NCBI GenBank assembly: GCA_030536265.1
Contig: JAUNQJ010000002.1
Span: forward strand, 1 to 61,850
Direction: 5' to 3'
Origin: Erysipelotrichaceae bacterium
GTDB lineage: Bacteria; Bacillota_I; Bacilli_A; Erysipelotrichales; Erysipelotrichaceae
Length of the DNA stretch: 61,850 nucleotides
In this document: piece after piece, positions 1-10,602 of the stretch
Layout: every line of letters starts with the position of its first letter
Numbering within the stretch: the stretch's first letter is position 1
Position numbers and translations under genes: made by a program
The notes under the pieces: model-generated
Told to the model about the DNA's origin: nothing
What the model saw: the letters and a program-made list of their open reading frames with translations, nothing else
The model's database searches: none

Positions 1-401
<401 letters not shown>

Positions 402-414
402 GGAGGAAAACAAT

Positions 415-3400
415 ATGGCTAAAAGTAAATTTGAAGCAATTAAAGTTGGTTTAGCATCTCCTGAAAGAATTCTTGAATGGTCACACGGTGAAGTCACAAA
501 ACCAGAAACTATTAACTACCGTAGCCAAAAGCCAGAAAGAGATGGCTTATTCTGTGAAAGAATTTTTGGTCCATCAAAAGACTGGGAATGTTACTGTGGT
601 AAATACAAGAAAGTACGTTATAAAGGCGTAGTTTGTGACAGATGTGGTGTTGAGATCACTAAATCATCTGTAAGAAGAGAGCGTATGGGACATATCTCAT
701 TAGCTGCTCCTGTAGCTCATATTTGGTATCTAAAAGGTATACCTTCAAGAATGGGACTTGTATTAAATGTATCTCCTAAGACTCTTGAAGAAATCGTATA
801 CTTTGTAACTTGGATTGTTACAGATCCAGGAGAAACTGAACTTGAGTACAAACAAGCACTATCAGAAATGGAAGTTAGAAACTACCATGCTCTTTATGGT
901 GCTAATGCTTTCAAAGCTGCAACTGGTGCAGAAGCTATTAGAACATTACTTGAACAAGTTGATGTTGTAAAAGAAAAGAAAGCAATTAAGAAAGAACTTG
1001 AAAAAGCTCAAGGTGACAAACGTAAAAAATTAATTAAACGTTTAGAAACTATTAATGCATTTGTTGAATCAGATAATAAACCTGAGTGGATGGTACTTAC
1101 TGAGTTACCAGTTATTCCACCAGATTTAAGACCAATGCTACAACTTGATGGTGGTAGATTTGCTACATCTGATTTAAACGATTTATATCGTAGAGTTATC
1201 ACTCGTAACAATCGTTTAAGAAAGTTACTTGAGATTGGTACTCCAAACATTATCGTTCAAAACGAAAAACGTATGTTACAAGAAGCTGTTGATGCTTTAA
1301 TTGATAACGGTAGACGTGGAAATCCTGTTAAGGGTTCTGGTAACCGTCCTCTTAAATCTTTATCACACAGCTTAAAAGGTAAACAAGGTAGATTTAGACA
1401 AAACTTATTAGGTAAACGTGTCGACTTCTCAGGTCGTTCAGTTATCGCCGTTGGACCAGATCTAAAGATGTACCAATGTGGTATTCCTCGTGAAATGGCT
1501 ATTCAACTATATAAACCATTTGTTATTAATGAACTTGTTAACCAAAAGATTGCTCAATCACCTAAATTCGCTGAAAAGATGATTGAAAGATTAGATCCAC
1601 AAATCTGGGACATTCTAGAAGATTTAATGGATAACCATCCTGTATTCTTAAACCGTGCCCCAACATTACATAGATTAGGTATTCAAGCATTCAAACCTAA
1701 ACTAGTAGAAGGTAGAGCTATTCGTTTGCATCCATTAGTATGTACAGCATTCAACGCTGACTTCGATGGTGACCAAATGGCTGTCCATCTACCTCTATCA
1801 GAAAAGGCAAGAGCTGAAGCTGAAATCTTAATGTTAGCATCAAACAACATCTTAGGACCAAAAGATGGTAAACCAATCGTTACTCCATCTCAAGATATGG
1901 TTCTTGGTAACTTCTATCTAAACATGGAAGAAACTACTGATGAATTCTATGAAAAAGCAGATTTCATTGAAGCATTAGGTGATGCTGAAAAAGCTGCTAT
2001 GTGGAGAAGATTCGGTGATATGGAAGGCCATGTCTTCAAAGATTTCAATGAAGCATTAATGGCTTACCAAAATAAACAAGTGCACTTACATACAAGAGTT
2101 GCAGTACCTGCAAGAGCTTTACGTAAGACTTGTTTCAGCGACAAACAATTAGATATGTATCTAATCACAACAATCGGTAAGTTAATCTTTAACGATAAAT
2201 TCCCTAAAGATTTCCCTTACATCAACTATGTAACACCAGATACATTAAAGAATGTACCAGATGATTACTTTGTTCCTGTTGGATCAGATATTAAAGAAAT
2301 TATTAAGAATAGAAAGATCGCTCCTGAATTTAAGAAGAAAGATCTATCTAGTGTTATCGCAGAAGTATTCGCTAGATACCAAACTGAAGGTTCTAGTGCA
2401 GTATTAGATAACATCAAAGACTTAGGTTTCGAATACTCTACAGTTGCAGGTATGACTGTATCTCTAGCTGATATTAACGTTGCTCCTAATAAGGAAAAAT
2501 ATGTTACTGAAGCTAAAGCAAAAGCAGAAGTACTACAAAACTTATTACGTAGAGGTATGTTGACTCCACCTGAATGGGAAAAATTATTCTCAAAACTATG
2601 GGCAGATACTAAGGATGTTATTGGTGATGAAGTTATGAATAACTTACCAAGAAAATCTCCAATCAACATGATGGCTGTATCTGGTGCCAGAGGTAATAAA
2701 TCTCACTTTACTCAATTAGCTGGTATGCGTGGATTAATGGGTAGACCAACACAAGCTAAGTCAAAAGAATACCAACCTTCAATTATTGAGGTTCCTATTT
2801 ATTCATCATTCCGTGAGGGATTAAATGTATCAGAATTCTTCATTTCTTCTCACGGTGTTAGAAAAGGTCTTACAGATACTGCCTTAAAGACTGCTGGTTC
2901 AGGTTATTTAACTAGACGTCTTGTTGATGTATCTCAAGATGTAATCATCATGGAAGATGATTGCCAAACTGACCAAGGATTCTTTGTAGAAGCTATTATC
3001 GATAGAAAAGATAATAGTACAATCGAAAAATTCATTGATCGTATTATCGGTAGATATTCTGCTCAAGAAGTAGCTGATCCAAAGACTGGCGAAATCTTAG
3101 TAAGCAAGAACGAATATATTACTGAAGCTATTGCTGACAAGATTGTTAAAGCAGGCATCGAAGGTATGTCTATTAGAAATACTTTCACATGTCGTTGCAA
3201 AGATGGTATTTGTCGTAAGTGCTATGGACGTAACATGGCTACTGGTAAAGAGGTTGAAAACGGTGAAGCTGTAGGTATTATGGCTGCTCAATCAATCGGT
3301 GAACCAGGTACTCAGTTAACAATGCGTACATTCCATACAGGTGGTGTTGCCGCTGGTGATTCTGATATCACTCAAGGTCTTCCACGTGTTGAAGAACTAT

Positions 3401-4242
3401 TTGAAGCACGTTGTCCAAAACGTCCAGCTATTCTATCTAAGATAGATGGTGAAATCACAGCAATCAATGAAACAGAAGACCATACTTGGGTTGTTGAAGT
3501 AACTAGTGAAAAAGAAAAGATTGAACATAAGCTAGGCTTATCTCAAACTGTTCGTTCATGGTTAAAAGTTGGTACAAAAGTTAAAGCTGGTGACAAGTTA
3601 ACTGAAGGAAATATTGACCCTAAGGAATTACTTGAAATCGCTGGTGTACAAGAAGTTCAAAAATACATTATTAAAGAAGTTAAGAAAGTTTATGCTGCTG
3701 CTGGTATCGACATTTCTGATAAACACGTTGAAGTAGTTATTAGACAAATGTTGAAGAAGGTTGTTATCGTAGATCCAGGAGATAGTACATTCTCTGCAGG
3801 TCAAGGCGTTAACTTAAGAAAGCTAAACGAAATCAACAACAAACTTCTATTAAAAGGTAAAGCTCCAGCTAAGTTTGGACCATTACTACAAGGTATTTCT
3901 AAATCTTCTGTAGAAACTGAATCATTCTTATCAGCTGCATCATTCCAAGAAACAACAAAAGTTCTTACAGATGCTGCAGTAAACTCTAAGATAGATACAT
4001 TATTCGGTATTAAGGAAAACGTTATCATTGGTAAACTTATTCCTGCCGGAACTGGATCTCAATTCGAAAGAGAAACAACACGTTTAATTAATGAACGTGC
4101 TGCTGAGTTAGATGAAGAAAGAGAAATCAAAGCTGAAGAAGCAAGAGCTCTTGAACAGCTACCTCCAGAAGTTACAAATCTTCCTGAAGATGAAGATGAC
4201 TTCGATGATGAAACAGATTTAGTATTAAAAGAAGAAGAATAA
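415..4242 (+). CDS. rpoC: RNA polymerase beta' subunit
   Basis: This is the catalytic subunit of RNA polymerase (1275 aa, slightly longer than the ~1200 of other Bacillota). The N-terminal zinc site is C59, C61, C74, C77. The active-site NADFDGDQ motif at residues 447-454 places the Mg-binding aspartates at 449, 451 and 453. A second zinc site ([11 protein letters not shown]) lies near residue 925, followed by the trigger-loop region ([16 protein letters not shown]). The chosen ATG has AGGAGG at 401-406, 8 bases before it; the frame is open further upstream to 379, but that part overlaps rpoB and lacks a ribosome site. The C-terminus, like RpoB's, is an acidic tail ([11 protein letters not shown]). 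A strong terminator follows. Confidence 0.99.
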   Translation: MAKSKFEAIKVGLASPERILEWSHGEVTKPETINYRSQKPERDGLFCERIFGPSKDWECYCGKYKKVRYKGVVCDRCGVEITKSSVRRERMGHISLAAPVAHIWYLKGIPSRMGLVLNVSPKTLEEIVYFVTWIVTDPGETELEYKQALSEMEVRNYHALYGANAFKAATGAEAIRTLLEQVDVVKEKKAIKKELEKAQGDKRKKLIKRLETINAFVESDNKPEWMVLTELPVIPPDLRPMLQLDGGRFATSDLNDLYRRVITRNNRLRKLLEIGTPNIIVQNEKRMLQEAVDALIDNGRRGNPVKGSGNRPLKSLSHSLKGKQGRFRQNLLGKRVDFSGRSVIAVGPDLKMYQCGIPREMAIQLYKPFVINELVNQKIAQSPKFAEKMIERLDPQIWDILEDLMDNHPVFLNRAPTLHRLGIQAFKPKLVEGRAIRLHPLVCTAFNADFDGDQMAVHLPLSEKARAEAEILMLASNNILGPKDGKPIVTPSQDMVLGNFYLNMEETTDEFYEKADFIEALGDAEKAAMWRRFGDMEGHVFKDFNEALMAYQNKQVHLHTRVAVPARALRKTCFSDKQLDMYLITTIGKLIFNDKFPKDFPYINYVTPDTLKNVPDDYFVPVGSDIKEIIKNRKIAPEFKKKDLSSVIAEVFARYQTEGSSAVLDNIKDLGFEYSTVAGMTVSLADINVAPNKEKYVTEAKAKAEVLQNLLRRGMLTPPEWEKLFSKLWADTKDVIGDEVMNNLPRKSPINMMAVSGARGNKSHFTQLAGMRGLMGRPTQAKSKEYQPSIIEVPIYSSFREGLNVSEFFISSHGVRKGLTDTALKTAGSGYLTRRLVDVSQDVIIMEDDCQTDQGFFVEAIIDRKDNSTIEKFIDRIIGRYSAQEVADPKTGEILVSKNEYITEAIADKIVKAGIEGMSIRNTFTCRCKDGICRKCYGRNMATGKEVENGEAVGIMAAQSIGEPGTQLTMRTFHTGGVAAGDSDITQGLPRVEELFEARCPKRPAILSKIDGEITAINETEDHTWVVEVTSEKEKIEHKLGLSQTVRSWLKVGTKVKAGDKLTEGNIDPKELLEIAGVQEVQKYIIKEVKKVYAAAGIDISDKHVEVVIRQMLKKVVIVDPGDSTFSAGQGVNLRKLNEINNKLLLKGKAPAKFGPLLQGISKSSVETESFLSAASFQETTKVLTDAAVNSKIDTLFGIKENVIIGKLIPAGTGSQFERETTRLINERAAELDEEREIKAEEARALEQLPPEVTNLPEDEDDFDDETDLVLKEEE

Positions 4243-4252
4243 TTCTTGAATC

Positions 4253-4283
4253 AAAAGGCATGTAGAAATACATGCCTTTTTTA
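4253..4283 (+). terminator. Rho-independent terminator of rpoBC
   Basis: A 12-bp perfect stem (4253-4264 with 4269-4280) is closed by a GAAA tetraloop and runs into a T tract. It begins 10 bases after the rpoC stop and overlaps the promoter region of the next gene. Confidence 0.95.
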
Positions 4284-4289
4284 TTGGTG

Positions 4290-4295
4290 TATAAT
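4290..4295 (+). promoter_or_regulatory. -10 box of dapL, leaderless configuration
   Basis: A perfect TATAAT ends 6 bases before the ATG at 4302. No Shine-Dalgarno sequence is possible in that gap, so transcription should start at or next to the A of the ATG. The -35 position falls inside the rpoC terminator and has no good match. Confidence 0.6.
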
Positions 4296-4301
4296 TTTAT
4301 T

Positions 4302-5465
4302 ATGCTTAATAGAAGTTTATTAAATATAGAAAAAGAGAATACTTTCTCAAAATCAACAAGACTTGTTAAAGAATATAAATTAGCTCATCCTGATGCTGAT
4401 GTTATTTCACTTGGCATAGGTGATGTATCAATGCCTATTATTGAACCAGTTAGAAACGCTATGAAAAAAGCAGTTGATGATTTAGGGTCAATGGATACAT
4501 TTAAAGGCTATGGTTTATATTTTGGTCTAGAAGAATTAAGACAAACTATTTTAGATAATGAATATAAAGGATTAGGCTTATCTATTGATGAAATATATAT
4601 TGGTGATGGTACAAAATCTGATTCAACAAATATATTAGAATTGTTCGATAAAGATTCAAAAGTATTAATTGGCAACCCAATATATCCAATTTATGAAAAC
4701 GGTGCATATGCTTATCAAAGAGAATTACATTTTGGTGAAGTTGATGAAGAATTCAAATTAAAAATTCCAAAAGAAAAATACGACATTATTTATTTATGTT
4801 CACCAGCAAATCCGATAGGAAATGCTTTAACAAGAGAAGAACTAAAAGAGTGGATTGACTATGCAAATAAGAATAAGAGTGTAATTATTTTTGATAATGT
4901 ATATAAATCATTTGTTGAAAGTGATAATGTTCCATTAACTGCATATGAAGTTGAAGGAGCAAAGAAATGTATTATTGAAATGAGATCTTTCTCAAAAGAT
5001 TTATCATTCTCTTCTTCAAGATGTTCATATTATGTTATTCCAAATGAGATTGATGAAGATATCAATTATTACTGGAAAGAAAGAACTACAAATAGATTTA
5101 ATGGAACAAGCTATGTATCTCAAAAAGGCGCGATTGCCGCATTTTCTGATGAATCTAAAAAGCTAATTAAAGAGAATATTAAGAAGTATAAAGATAATAT
5201 TAAATACCTAAGGGAAGAACTAAACAAGCTAGGTTATAGTACTATTGGAGGCTATGATTCGCCTTATTTATGGGTAAAAACAAAGAATAATATGACTAGT
5301 TGGGAAGCCTTTGATTACTTCCTTACTAAGCTAAATATTGTTGTTGTACCAGGTGAAGTATTTGGTAGTAATGGTAAATATAACTTTAGAATAAGCGGTT
5401 TAGGCAGTATTGAAAACTCAAAAAGAGCAATTGAAAGAATAAAGAAATATGAAGAAAATATTTAA
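4302..5465 (+). CDS. dapL: LL-diaminopimelate aminotransferase-like enzyme
   Basis: This is a PLP-dependent fold-type I aminotransferase of 387 aa. DapL converts tetrahydrodipicolinate directly to LL-diaminopimelate for lysine and peptidoglycan, using glutamate. Visible family signs are SLGIGDVSMPI near the N-terminus, the NPIYPIYENGAYAY block, the CSPANPIGNALTREEL block, and the PLP lysine K232 within SFSKDLSFSSSRCSY. The open frame extends to 4272, but that extension lies inside the rpoC terminator; the ATG at 4302 fits the -10 box at 4290 and the family N-terminus. Its end overlaps the next gene by 17 bases. DapL is favoured over other class I/II aminotransferases by the overall motif set, but the substrate is an inference. 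Confidence 0.83.
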   Translation: MLNRSLLNIEKENTFSKSTRLVKEYKLAHPDADVISLGIGDVSMPIIEPVRNAMKKAVDDLGSMDTFKGYGLYFGLEELRQTILDNEYKGLGLSIDEIYIGDGTKSDSTNILELFDKDSKVLIGNPIYPIYENGAYAYQRELHFGEVDEEFKLKIPKEKYDIIYLCSPANPIGNALTREELKEWIDYANKNKSVIIFDNVYKSFVESDNVPLTAYEVEGAKKCIIEMRSFSKDLSFSSSRCSYYVIPNEIDEDINYYWKERTTNRFNGTSYVSQKGAIAAFSDESKKLIKENIKKYKDNIKYLREELNKLGYSTIGGYDSPYLWVKTKNNMTSWEAFDYFLTKLNIVVVPGEVFGSNGKYNFRISGLGSIENSKRAIERIKKYEENI

Positions 5466-6615
5466 CATCTTAACACTAGTAGGATTGCTACTAGGCGTTA
5501 TTGTTGGATTGAATATTAAAGAAATACCTTTAGTAATTGATTTAATTGGTACTTGGTATATAAAGATACTAAAGATTTTTATTACACCTGTTTTATTTAC
5601 TAGTATTGCAATAACAATATATGAAACAAGTAAAAAGAAAAATGGTTTAATAGGTAAATCAGTTTTATTATTTACTATCATGTATACAATAACTTTTATT
5701 ATTTCTAGTGTTGTAGTATTAATTATTAATCCTGCAAATGCTTTTATTTTTGAAGGTGTTGAATGGAGTGGTAATACAACAACATTTAATGTCACTAATG
5801 CTTTAACAAGTTTATTACCAAGTAGTTTAAGTGATATATTTGTTAATCCAAAAGTATTCTTTGTTATTGTTGTAGCATATTTGTTTGGAAAGATATGTTC
5901 TTTAATAAAGGGAACAGAAAAAATATTTAGTGCTTTAACAACATTTAAAAAGTATGTTAATAAAGTATTTGAATATTTTATGTATGTTACACCAATTGCA
6001 ACATTTGCTTTAATAACTTCAACAATTTCTAAGTATGGATATATATTACTTGGAATAGGAGCAAAATATATTTTAGTTGCTTATATTTGTGGAATTATTG
6101 CTTTAATACTTGTAATGATCTTACCTGTATATCTTGTTAAGAAAGTAAATCCTATTGAGTATATTAAAAAAGTATATAAAGTATGGATTATTACTTTATC
6201 AACATGTTCAAGTGCTGCAACACTTCCTTATACTGTAAAAGTATGTAAGGATGATTTTGGTATAGATAGTGAAGTAACAGATGTGGTAGTGCCACTAGGC
6301 TGTACTATCCATATGTGTGGTGGGGCAGTATCGTTTGCATTACTTGGATTATTCTGTTCAAAACTATATGGAGTAGAAATTAATCTAGGAATATACCTAT
6401 TGATGCTACTTTCATCACTTTTAATCAATATGGCAGCACCCGGCATTCCAGGGGGTGGCATAGTAATAGGGGCTACATACCTACAATTGCTAGGAATTCC
6501 GCTTGGTTTTATAGGTTTCTATAGTGGAATCTATAAATTCTTAGATATGTGCTATACAACGCTTAATGTAACGGGCGATATATCAGCTAATATTCTGTTA
6601 AATAAAAAAGCATAA
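5449..6615 (+). CDS. Dicarboxylate/amino-acid:cation symporter (SDF family)
   Basis: This is a polytopic membrane protein of 388 aa in the glutamate-transporter (SDF/DAACS) fold. Signature elements are the re-entrant-loop serines (TCSSAATLP, about residue 250), a modified cation site VPLGCTIHMCGGAV near residue 283 (GATINMDG in classical members), and AAPGIPGGG in the second hairpin. The classical MDG is changed to MCG, so the substrate or ion may differ from glutamate/Na+. The start overlaps dapL by 17 bases, so translation is probably coupled. Being joined to dapL hints at transport of an amino-acid precursor or product, but nothing in the sequence fixes the substrate. Confidence 0.88.
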   Translation: MKKIFNILTLVGLLLGVIVGLNIKEIPLVIDLIGTWYIKILKIFITPVLFTSIAITIYETSKKKNGLIGKSVLLFTIMYTITFIISSVVVLIINPANAFIFEGVEWSGNTTTFNVTNALTSLLPSSLSDIFVNPKVFFVIVVAYLFGKICSLIKGTEKIFSALTTFKKYVNKVFEYFMYVTPIATFALITSTISKYGYILLGIGAKYILVAYICGIIALILVMILPVYLVKKVNPIEYIKKVYKVWIITLSTCSSAATLPYTVKVCKDDFGIDSEVTDVVVPLGCTIHMCGGAVSFALLGLFCSKLYGVEINLGIYLLMLLSSLLINMAAPGIPGGGIVIGATYLQLLGIPLGFIGFYSGIYKFLDMCYTTLNVTGDISANILLNKKA

Positions 6616-6621
6616 TTATTA

Positions 6622-6648
6622 AAAAACGCCTTAAATAAAGGCGTTTTT
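6622..6648 (+). terminator. Terminator of the dapL-symporter operon
   Basis: An 11-bp stem (6622-6632 with 6638-6648, core ACGCCTT/AAGGCGT) has a 5-base loop and a T run, 6 bases after the stop. Confidence 0.93.
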
Positions 6649-6807
6649 ATATTATTTTCTAGGAAATATTTTCAAATAGCAATAATATTATATATAGAGA
6701 TAAGATAAAAAATCTGTTTTTACTATTTATGAAACAAAACACCGATAGGCGTTGAATTACATAATTTAAAAAATAATTAAAAATAGCCTATTTTTTGTAT
6801 TTTTTTA

Positions 6808-6836
6808 TTGAAAACTTTTTGTAATAAGACTATAAT
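6808..6836 (+). promoter_or_regulatory. Main promoter of the S10 ribosomal-protein operon
   Basis: TTGAAA (6808-6813), a 17-base spacer and a perfect TATAAT (6831-6836) give a near-consensus sigma-A promoter, with a predicted start near 6843. The AT-rich stretch 6650-6807 upstream holds no gene I can support; its T and A tracts could act as an UP element. Confidence 0.9.
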
Positions 6837-6842
6837 AATGGG

Positions 6843-6975
6843 GCACTCGCGGTGATATGGGAGATTGCTGGCACACTGAAACCTGTGTAATAGTGTGATA
6901 ACCAGGGAACTCACATGGAGCAAGTTACTAAGCCACTATTTGAGCTTAGTAGATGAATGTAAGGAGGAAAAATTC
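6843..6975 (+). ncRNA. Structured 5' leader of the S10 operon
   Basis: This is a leader of about 133 bases with at least two clear helices. Helix A is CTGG plus CACACT (6868-6877) pairing with AGTGTG (6892-6897) and CCAG (6902-6905), with an ATAA bulge at 6898-6901. Helix B is a perfect 8-bp stem TACTAAGC/GCTTAGTA (6926-6933 with 6944-6951), ending 9 bases before the AAGGAGG of rpsJ. A long, folded leader in front of a large ribosomal operon suggests autogenous control by one of its products. The open frame that crosses it from 6895 is an accidental extension of rpsJ. Confidence 0.6.
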
Positions 6976-7287
6976 ATGGCAAAGAACAACGTAAGAATTA
7001 AGTTAAAAGCTTACGAACACAGATCTTTAGACTTAGCAACTGAAAAGATTGTTAAAGCTGCTGAAGATGGTGGTGTAAAAAAGGTCATTGGACCTATCCC
7101 TCTTCCAACTGAGAAGCAGGTTGTAACAGTACTTAGAGCAGTTCATAAGTACAAAGATTCTCGTGAACAATTCGAGATCAGAACGCATAAGCGTTTAATC
7201 GAAATCATCGGCCCTAGCGCAAAGACAATTGATGCATTATCAAGACTTGAACTTCCTAGTGGCGTTGATATCGAAATCAAGTTATAG
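6976..7287 (+). CDS. rpsJ: Ribosomal protein S10
   Basis: This is the 30S head protein S10, 103 aa, the same length as in E. coli; the family member NusE also joins transcription antitermination complexes. Recognisable from its N-terminal [17 protein letters not shown] and the IGPIPLPT segment. The ATG at 6976 lies 8 bases after AAGGAGG; the frame is open upstream to 6895 but those codons lie in the structured leader. It is the first gene of a continuous operon that runs to rplQ. Confidence 0.98.
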   Translation: MAKNNVRIKLKAYEHRSLDLATEKIVKAAEDGGVKKVIGPIPLPTEKQVVTVLRAVHKYKDSREQFEIRTHKRLIEIIGPSAKTIDALSRLELPSGVDIEIKL

Positions 7288-7304
7288 AAAAGAAAGGTGA
7301 CATC

Positions 7305-7979
7305 ATGAAAGGAATACTTGGTAAAAAGCTTGGTATGACTCAAGTCTTCACTGAAGACGGTGCTCTTATTCCTGTAACTGTTGTAGAAGTTGAACCTAAT
7401 ACAGTTCTTCAAGTTAAAACAAAAGAAACTGATGGTTATGAAGCTTTACAACTTGGTTATGAAGAAAAGAAAGAAGCAAGAGCAACTAAGCCAGAATTAG
7501 GCCATGCTAAAAAAGCAGGCGTTAGCCCTAAGAACTTTGTTAGAGAAATCAAAGCTGATGAACTAATGAATTCTGAAGTTGGCTCACAAATTAAAGTCGA
7601 TATCTTTTCCGCTGGTGACATCGTAGATGTTACTGGTATCTCAAAAGGTAAAGGCTACACTGGTGTAATTAAGAGATACAACCATCACTTAATTAATGAA
7701 ACACACGGTGCTGGTCCAGTACATAGAAGTGTTGGATCTCTAGCAACAACTGGTAGAAACAATGGACGTATTGAAAAATTAACTCCAATGCCAGGACACG
7801 ATGGAACATACAAGACAACAAATCAAAATCTTGAAGTTATCAAAGTTGATGCTGAAAAGAATTACATGTTAATCAAAGGTAATGTTCCAGGACCTAAGAG
7901 AGGTCTTGTAGTTATCAAAACTACAGTTAAGAAAGTAAAACATGTTGAACCAAAAGTTTTACTTGCAAAGGAGGCGTAA
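7305..7979 (+). CDS. rplC: Ribosomal protein L3
   Basis: This is an early-assembly 50S protein whose long loop reaches the peptidyl transferase centre; 224 aa against ~209 usual. The N-terminus MKGILGKKLGMTQVF and the central MPGHDGT stretch are diagnostic. The extra length is partly a C-terminal lysine-rich extension (KKVKHVEPKVLLAKEA). It follows rpsJ by 17 bases, with ribosome site AGAAAGGTG, and precedes rplD by 5 bases; the rplD ribosome site (GGAGG) lies inside its last codons. Confidence 0.98.
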   Translation: MKGILGKKLGMTQVFTEDGALIPVTVVEVEPNTVLQVKTKETDGYEALQLGYEEKKEARATKPELGHAKKAGVSPKNFVREIKADELMNSEVGSQIKVDIFSAGDIVDVTGISKGKGYTGVIKRYNHHLINETHGAGPVHRSVGSLATTGRNNGRIEKLTPMPGHDGTYKTTNQNLEVIKVDAEKNYMLIKGNVPGPKRGLVVIKTTVKKVKHVEPKVLLAKEA

Positions 7980-7984
7980 TCTAG

Positions 7985-8620
7985 ATGGCAAATTATGATG
8001 TATTCGATCTAACTGCTAAAAAGGTTGGAACTATCGATTTAAAAGATAACGTCTTCGGTGTAGAAGTAAATACACAAGCTATATTCGATGCAGTACTTCG
8101 TCAACAATCTTCATTAAGACAAGGTACACATGCAGTTAAGACTAAAGGCTTAGTATCTGGTGGTGGTAAGAAACCATTCAGACAAAAAGGTACTGGTCGT
8201 GCTCGTCAAGGTTCAAGCCGTGCCGTTCAATACAAAGGTGGTGGCGTTGCATTTGGACCAGTCGTAAGAGACCATACATTCAAACTAAACAGAAAAGTTA
8301 GAAGACTTGCATTAAGAAGTGGTTTAACTCTTAAAGCTAAGAACGAAAACTTATTTGTATTAGATTCAATCAAATTTGATGCTATTAAAACTAAAGACTT
8401 TGCAAAAGTATTAGATGCATTCAAAGCTGATAGAAAATCATTATTCGTAGTAGATGTTAATGAAGAATTCGACAATGCTTATATGTCAGCAAGAAATATC
8501 CCAGGTGTTGTTATGACAACAGTTGAAGGATTAAATATCTACGATCTACAAAATGCCAACAAGTTATTTATGACTAAGGCAGCTGCAGAAAAGACACAGG
8601 AGGTATTAGGCAATGAGTAA
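7985..8620 (+). CDS. rplD: Ribosomal protein L4
   Basis: This is a 50S tunnel-wall protein of 211 aa, typical length. The tunnel loop is clear (KPFRQKGTGRARQGSSRAVQYKGGG, about residues 63-87). In gammaproteobacteria L4 represses its own S10 operon; whether it does here is unknown, but it makes L4 a candidate ligand for the leader at 6843-6975. Its end overlaps rplW by 8 bases. Confidence 0.98.
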   Translation: MANYDVFDLTAKKVGTIDLKDNVFGVEVNTQAIFDAVLRQQSSLRQGTHAVKTKGLVSGGGKKPFRQKGTGRARQGSSRAVQYKGGGVAFGPVVRDHTFKLNRKVRRLALRSGLTLKAKNENLFVLDSIKFDAIKTKDFAKVLDAFKADRKSLFVVDVNEEFDNAYMSARNIPGVVMTTVEGLNIYDLQNANKLFMTKAAAEKTQEVLGNE

Positions 8621-8912
8621 TATGCGTGATATCATCGTTCGTCCTCTAGTTACTGAAAAAACAATTAAGTCACAAGAAGAAAAGAACACTGTAGTATTCG
8701 AAGTTAAAAAGGGTGTTAACAAGACAGCCATTAAACAAGCTATCGAAGAAACATTCAATGTAAAAGTTGAAAAAGTAAACGTTGTAACATGCCCTACAAA
8801 AACTAAACGTATGGGTAAATATGGTCAATACCATTACACAACAAAAGCTATCAAGAAAGCTTACGTTAAGTTAGCTGAAGGTAGTGAAATTAAAATCTTA
8901 AGTGATAAATAG
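8613..8912 (+). CDS. rplW: Ribosomal protein L23
   Basis: This is a 50S tunnel-exit protein and docking site for trigger factor and SRP; 99 aa, close to the usual 95. The motif RDIIVRPLVTEKT is at the N-terminus. The start at 8613 is chosen because AGGAGG lies 9 bases upstream, inside rplD; a second in-frame ATG three codons later is possible. The stop is followed by the only sizeable gap in the early operon (64 bases), which contains a hairpin. Confidence 0.97.
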   Translation: MSNMRDIIVRPLVTEKTIKSQEEKNTVVFEVKKGVNKTAIKQAIEETFNVKVEKVNVVTCPTKTKRMGKYGQYHYTTKAIKKAYVKLAEGSEIKILSDK

Positions 8913-8923
8913 TTATCACAATA

Positions 8924-8952
8924 TATCGGAAGAAAAATGCTATTTCCGGATA
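8924..8952 (+). promoter_or_regulatory. Hairpin between rplW and rplB
   Basis: TATCGGAA (8924-8931) pairs with TTCCGGATA (8944-8952) with one bulged G and a 12-base loop. No T tract follows, so it is not a normal terminator. It may be an mRNA processing or stabilising element, or a binding site for a ribosomal protein. Confidence 0.4.
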
Positions 8953-8976
8953 ATTGCATAAAAGGAGAAAAATAAA

Positions 8977-9810
8977 ATGGCAATCAAAAAGTATAAGCCA
9001 ATTACTCCTGGTAGACGTGGAATGACTGGTCTTACTTTCGAGGAGATCACAAAGAAAACTCCTGAAAGAAGTTTAGTTGAAAATCTAAACAAAAAAGGCG
9101 GTCGTAACAATACAGGAAGAATTACAACAAGACATCATGGCGGCGGTCATAAACAACTATACCGTGTCATCGATTTCAAGAGAAACAAGGATGATATCGA
9201 AGCTACAGTTAAAGCTATCGAATATGATCCAAATAGAAATGCTAATATCGCGCTTCTATTCTATGCAGATGGTGAAAAGAGATATATCTTAGCACCTAAA
9301 GGATTAGAAGTTGGTATGAAAGTAGTTTCTGGTACAAACACTGATATTAAAGTTGGTAATGCACTAGAAATGAAGTACATCCCTGAAGGTACTGTAGTTC
9401 ATAACATTGAACTTCAACCTGGTAAGGGTGGCCAATTAGCAAGAGCTGCAGGTGTTAGTGCTCAAATCTTAGCAGTTGAAGATAAGTACGTAATCGTAAG
9501 ACTTGCAAGTGGCGAAATGAGAAAAATCCTAAGCAACTGCCGTGCAACAATCGGTGTTGTAGGAAATGAAGATTATAGCTTAATCAACTTCGGTAAAGCA
9601 GGACGTACAAGATGGTTAGGCGTTAAACCTACTGTCAGAGGTTCAGTTATGAACCCAGTAGATCACCCTCATGGTGGTGGTGAAGGAAGATCACCAGTTG
9701 GACGTAAGTCTCCAATGACTCCTTGGGGTAAGAAAGCTATGGGTGTTAAGACTCGTAAGCTTAAGAACAAATCTAACGCTCTAATCGTTAGAAGAAGAAA
9801 TGCGAAATAG
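8977..9810 (+). CDS. rplB: Ribosomal protein L2
   Basis: This is one of the most conserved 50S proteins, needed for subunit joining and peptidyl transferase assembly; 277 aa, the usual length. The C-terminal segment ([17 protein letters not shown]) includes the conserved histidine region, and the C-terminus is rich in Lys and Arg. AAAGGAG lies 10 bases before the ATG. Confidence 0.99.
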   Translation: MAIKKYKPITPGRRGMTGLTFEEITKKTPERSLVENLNKKGGRNNTGRITTRHHGGGHKQLYRVIDFKRNKDDIEATVKAIEYDPNRNANIALLFYADGEKRYILAPKGLEVGMKVVSGTNTDIKVGNALEMKYIPEGTVVHNIELQPGKGGQLARAAGVSAQILAVEDKYVIVRLASGEMRKILSNCRATIGVVGNEDYSLINFGKAGRTRWLGVKPTVRGSVMNPVDHPHGGGEGRSPVGRKSPMTPWGKKAMGVKTRKLKNKSNALIVRRRNAK

Positions 9811-9828
9811 GAAAGGGGAAGAAAATAA

Positions 9829-10185
9829 ATGAGTCGTAGTTTAAAAAAGGGTCCATTCTGTGATGAATCCCTAATGAAAAAAGTTGAAGCATTAAATGCT
9901 AACAACAAAAAAGAAGTTATTAAAACTTGGTCTCGTAGATCAGTAATCTTCCCTAGCTTCGTAGAACATACATTCGCCGTATATAACGGTAAAGAACATG
10001 TTCCAGTTTATGTTACTGAAGATATGGTTGGACATAAACTTGGTGAATTCGTTGCTACTAGAAAATTTGGTGGTCACGGAACACATGCTGAAGAAGATAA
10101 GAAAGCAAGTACAGGATCAGCTCCAGCAGCATCTGCAGCACCAGCTGCAGCAGCTCCAGCAGCACCTGCACCAGCTGCAGAGTAA
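9829..10185 (+). CDS. rpsS: Ribosomal protein S19 with an Ala/Pro-rich C-terminal tail
   Basis: This is a 30S head protein next to S13 at the A-site finger bridge. Residues 1-~90 are a standard S19 ([15 protein letters not shown] at the start, [18 protein letters not shown] near residue 75). The family normally ends there at ~92 aa; this protein continues to 118 aa with a tail that is almost only Ala, Pro and Ser ([19 protein letters not shown]). The DNA of the tail (about 10110-10185) is a low-complexity run built from gca/gct/cca codons. The rplV ribosome site follows at once. Confidence 0.97.
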   Translation: MSRSLKKGPFCDESLMKKVEALNANNKKEVIKTWSRRSVIFPSFVEHTFAVYNGKEHVPVYVTEDMVGHKLGEFVATRKFGGHGTHAEEDKKASTGSAPAASAAPAAAAPAAPAPAAE

Positions 10186-10201
10186 GGAGGTTTAATTAAA
10201 T

Positions 10202-10591
10202 ATGGCAAGAACTAAAAAAGTTGATGCTCCAGTTGAAGAAGTTAAACCTACTGAAGTAAAGCTTGTAAAAGCTACAGCTAAGACAATCAGACATCCTGCA
10301 AGAAAAGTTAGATATGTCTTAGATATGATTAGAGGAAAAGATGTAAATGAAGCATTAGGAATTCTAAAGTTCACTCCTAACCATGCTGCTGAAGATGTTA
10401 GCAAGGTTGTAAAGAGTGCAGCTGCTAATGCTAAAAACAATTTCAAATTAGATGAAGCAAAACTATACATTAAAGAATGTTATGCAAATGAAGGCTTTAC
10501 ATTAAAACGTTATATGCCTCGTGCAAAAGGTTCTGCAGGATCTATTATGAAGAGAACAAGCCACATTACAGTTGTGGTTGCTGAAAGATAA
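10202..10591 (+). CDS. rplV: Ribosomal protein L22 with an N-terminal extension
   Basis: This is a 50S exit-tunnel protein; the beta-hairpin residues that line the tunnel fall near [17 protein letters not shown] in the C-terminal third. It is 129 aa against ~113 usual: about 20 extra residues at the N-terminus ([19 protein letters not shown]), rich in Val, Lys, Glu and Pro, precede the core start at [23 protein letters not shown] lies 11 bases before the ATG at 10202 and no closer internal ATG has a ribosome site, so the extension is likely translated. Confidence 0.97.
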   Translation: MARTKKVDAPVEEVKPTEVKLVKATAKTIRHPARKVRYVLDMIRGKDVNEALGILKFTPNHAAEDVSKVVKSAAANAKNNFKLDEAKLYIKECYANEGFTLKRYMPRAKGSAGSIMKRTSHITVVVAER

Positions 10592-10602
10592 GGAGGGAAG
10601 TC

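Noticed and set aside
6744-6756. Eleven bases AGGCGTTGAAT shared with 36760 considered as a repeat
   Set aside because: Hundreds of 11-base matches are expected by chance in 60 kb, and the flanks do not match.
6895-6975. N-terminal extension of S10 from an upstream ATG
   Set aside because: The extension lies in the folded leader, lacks a ribosome site and is not part of S10; AAGGAGG points to 6976.
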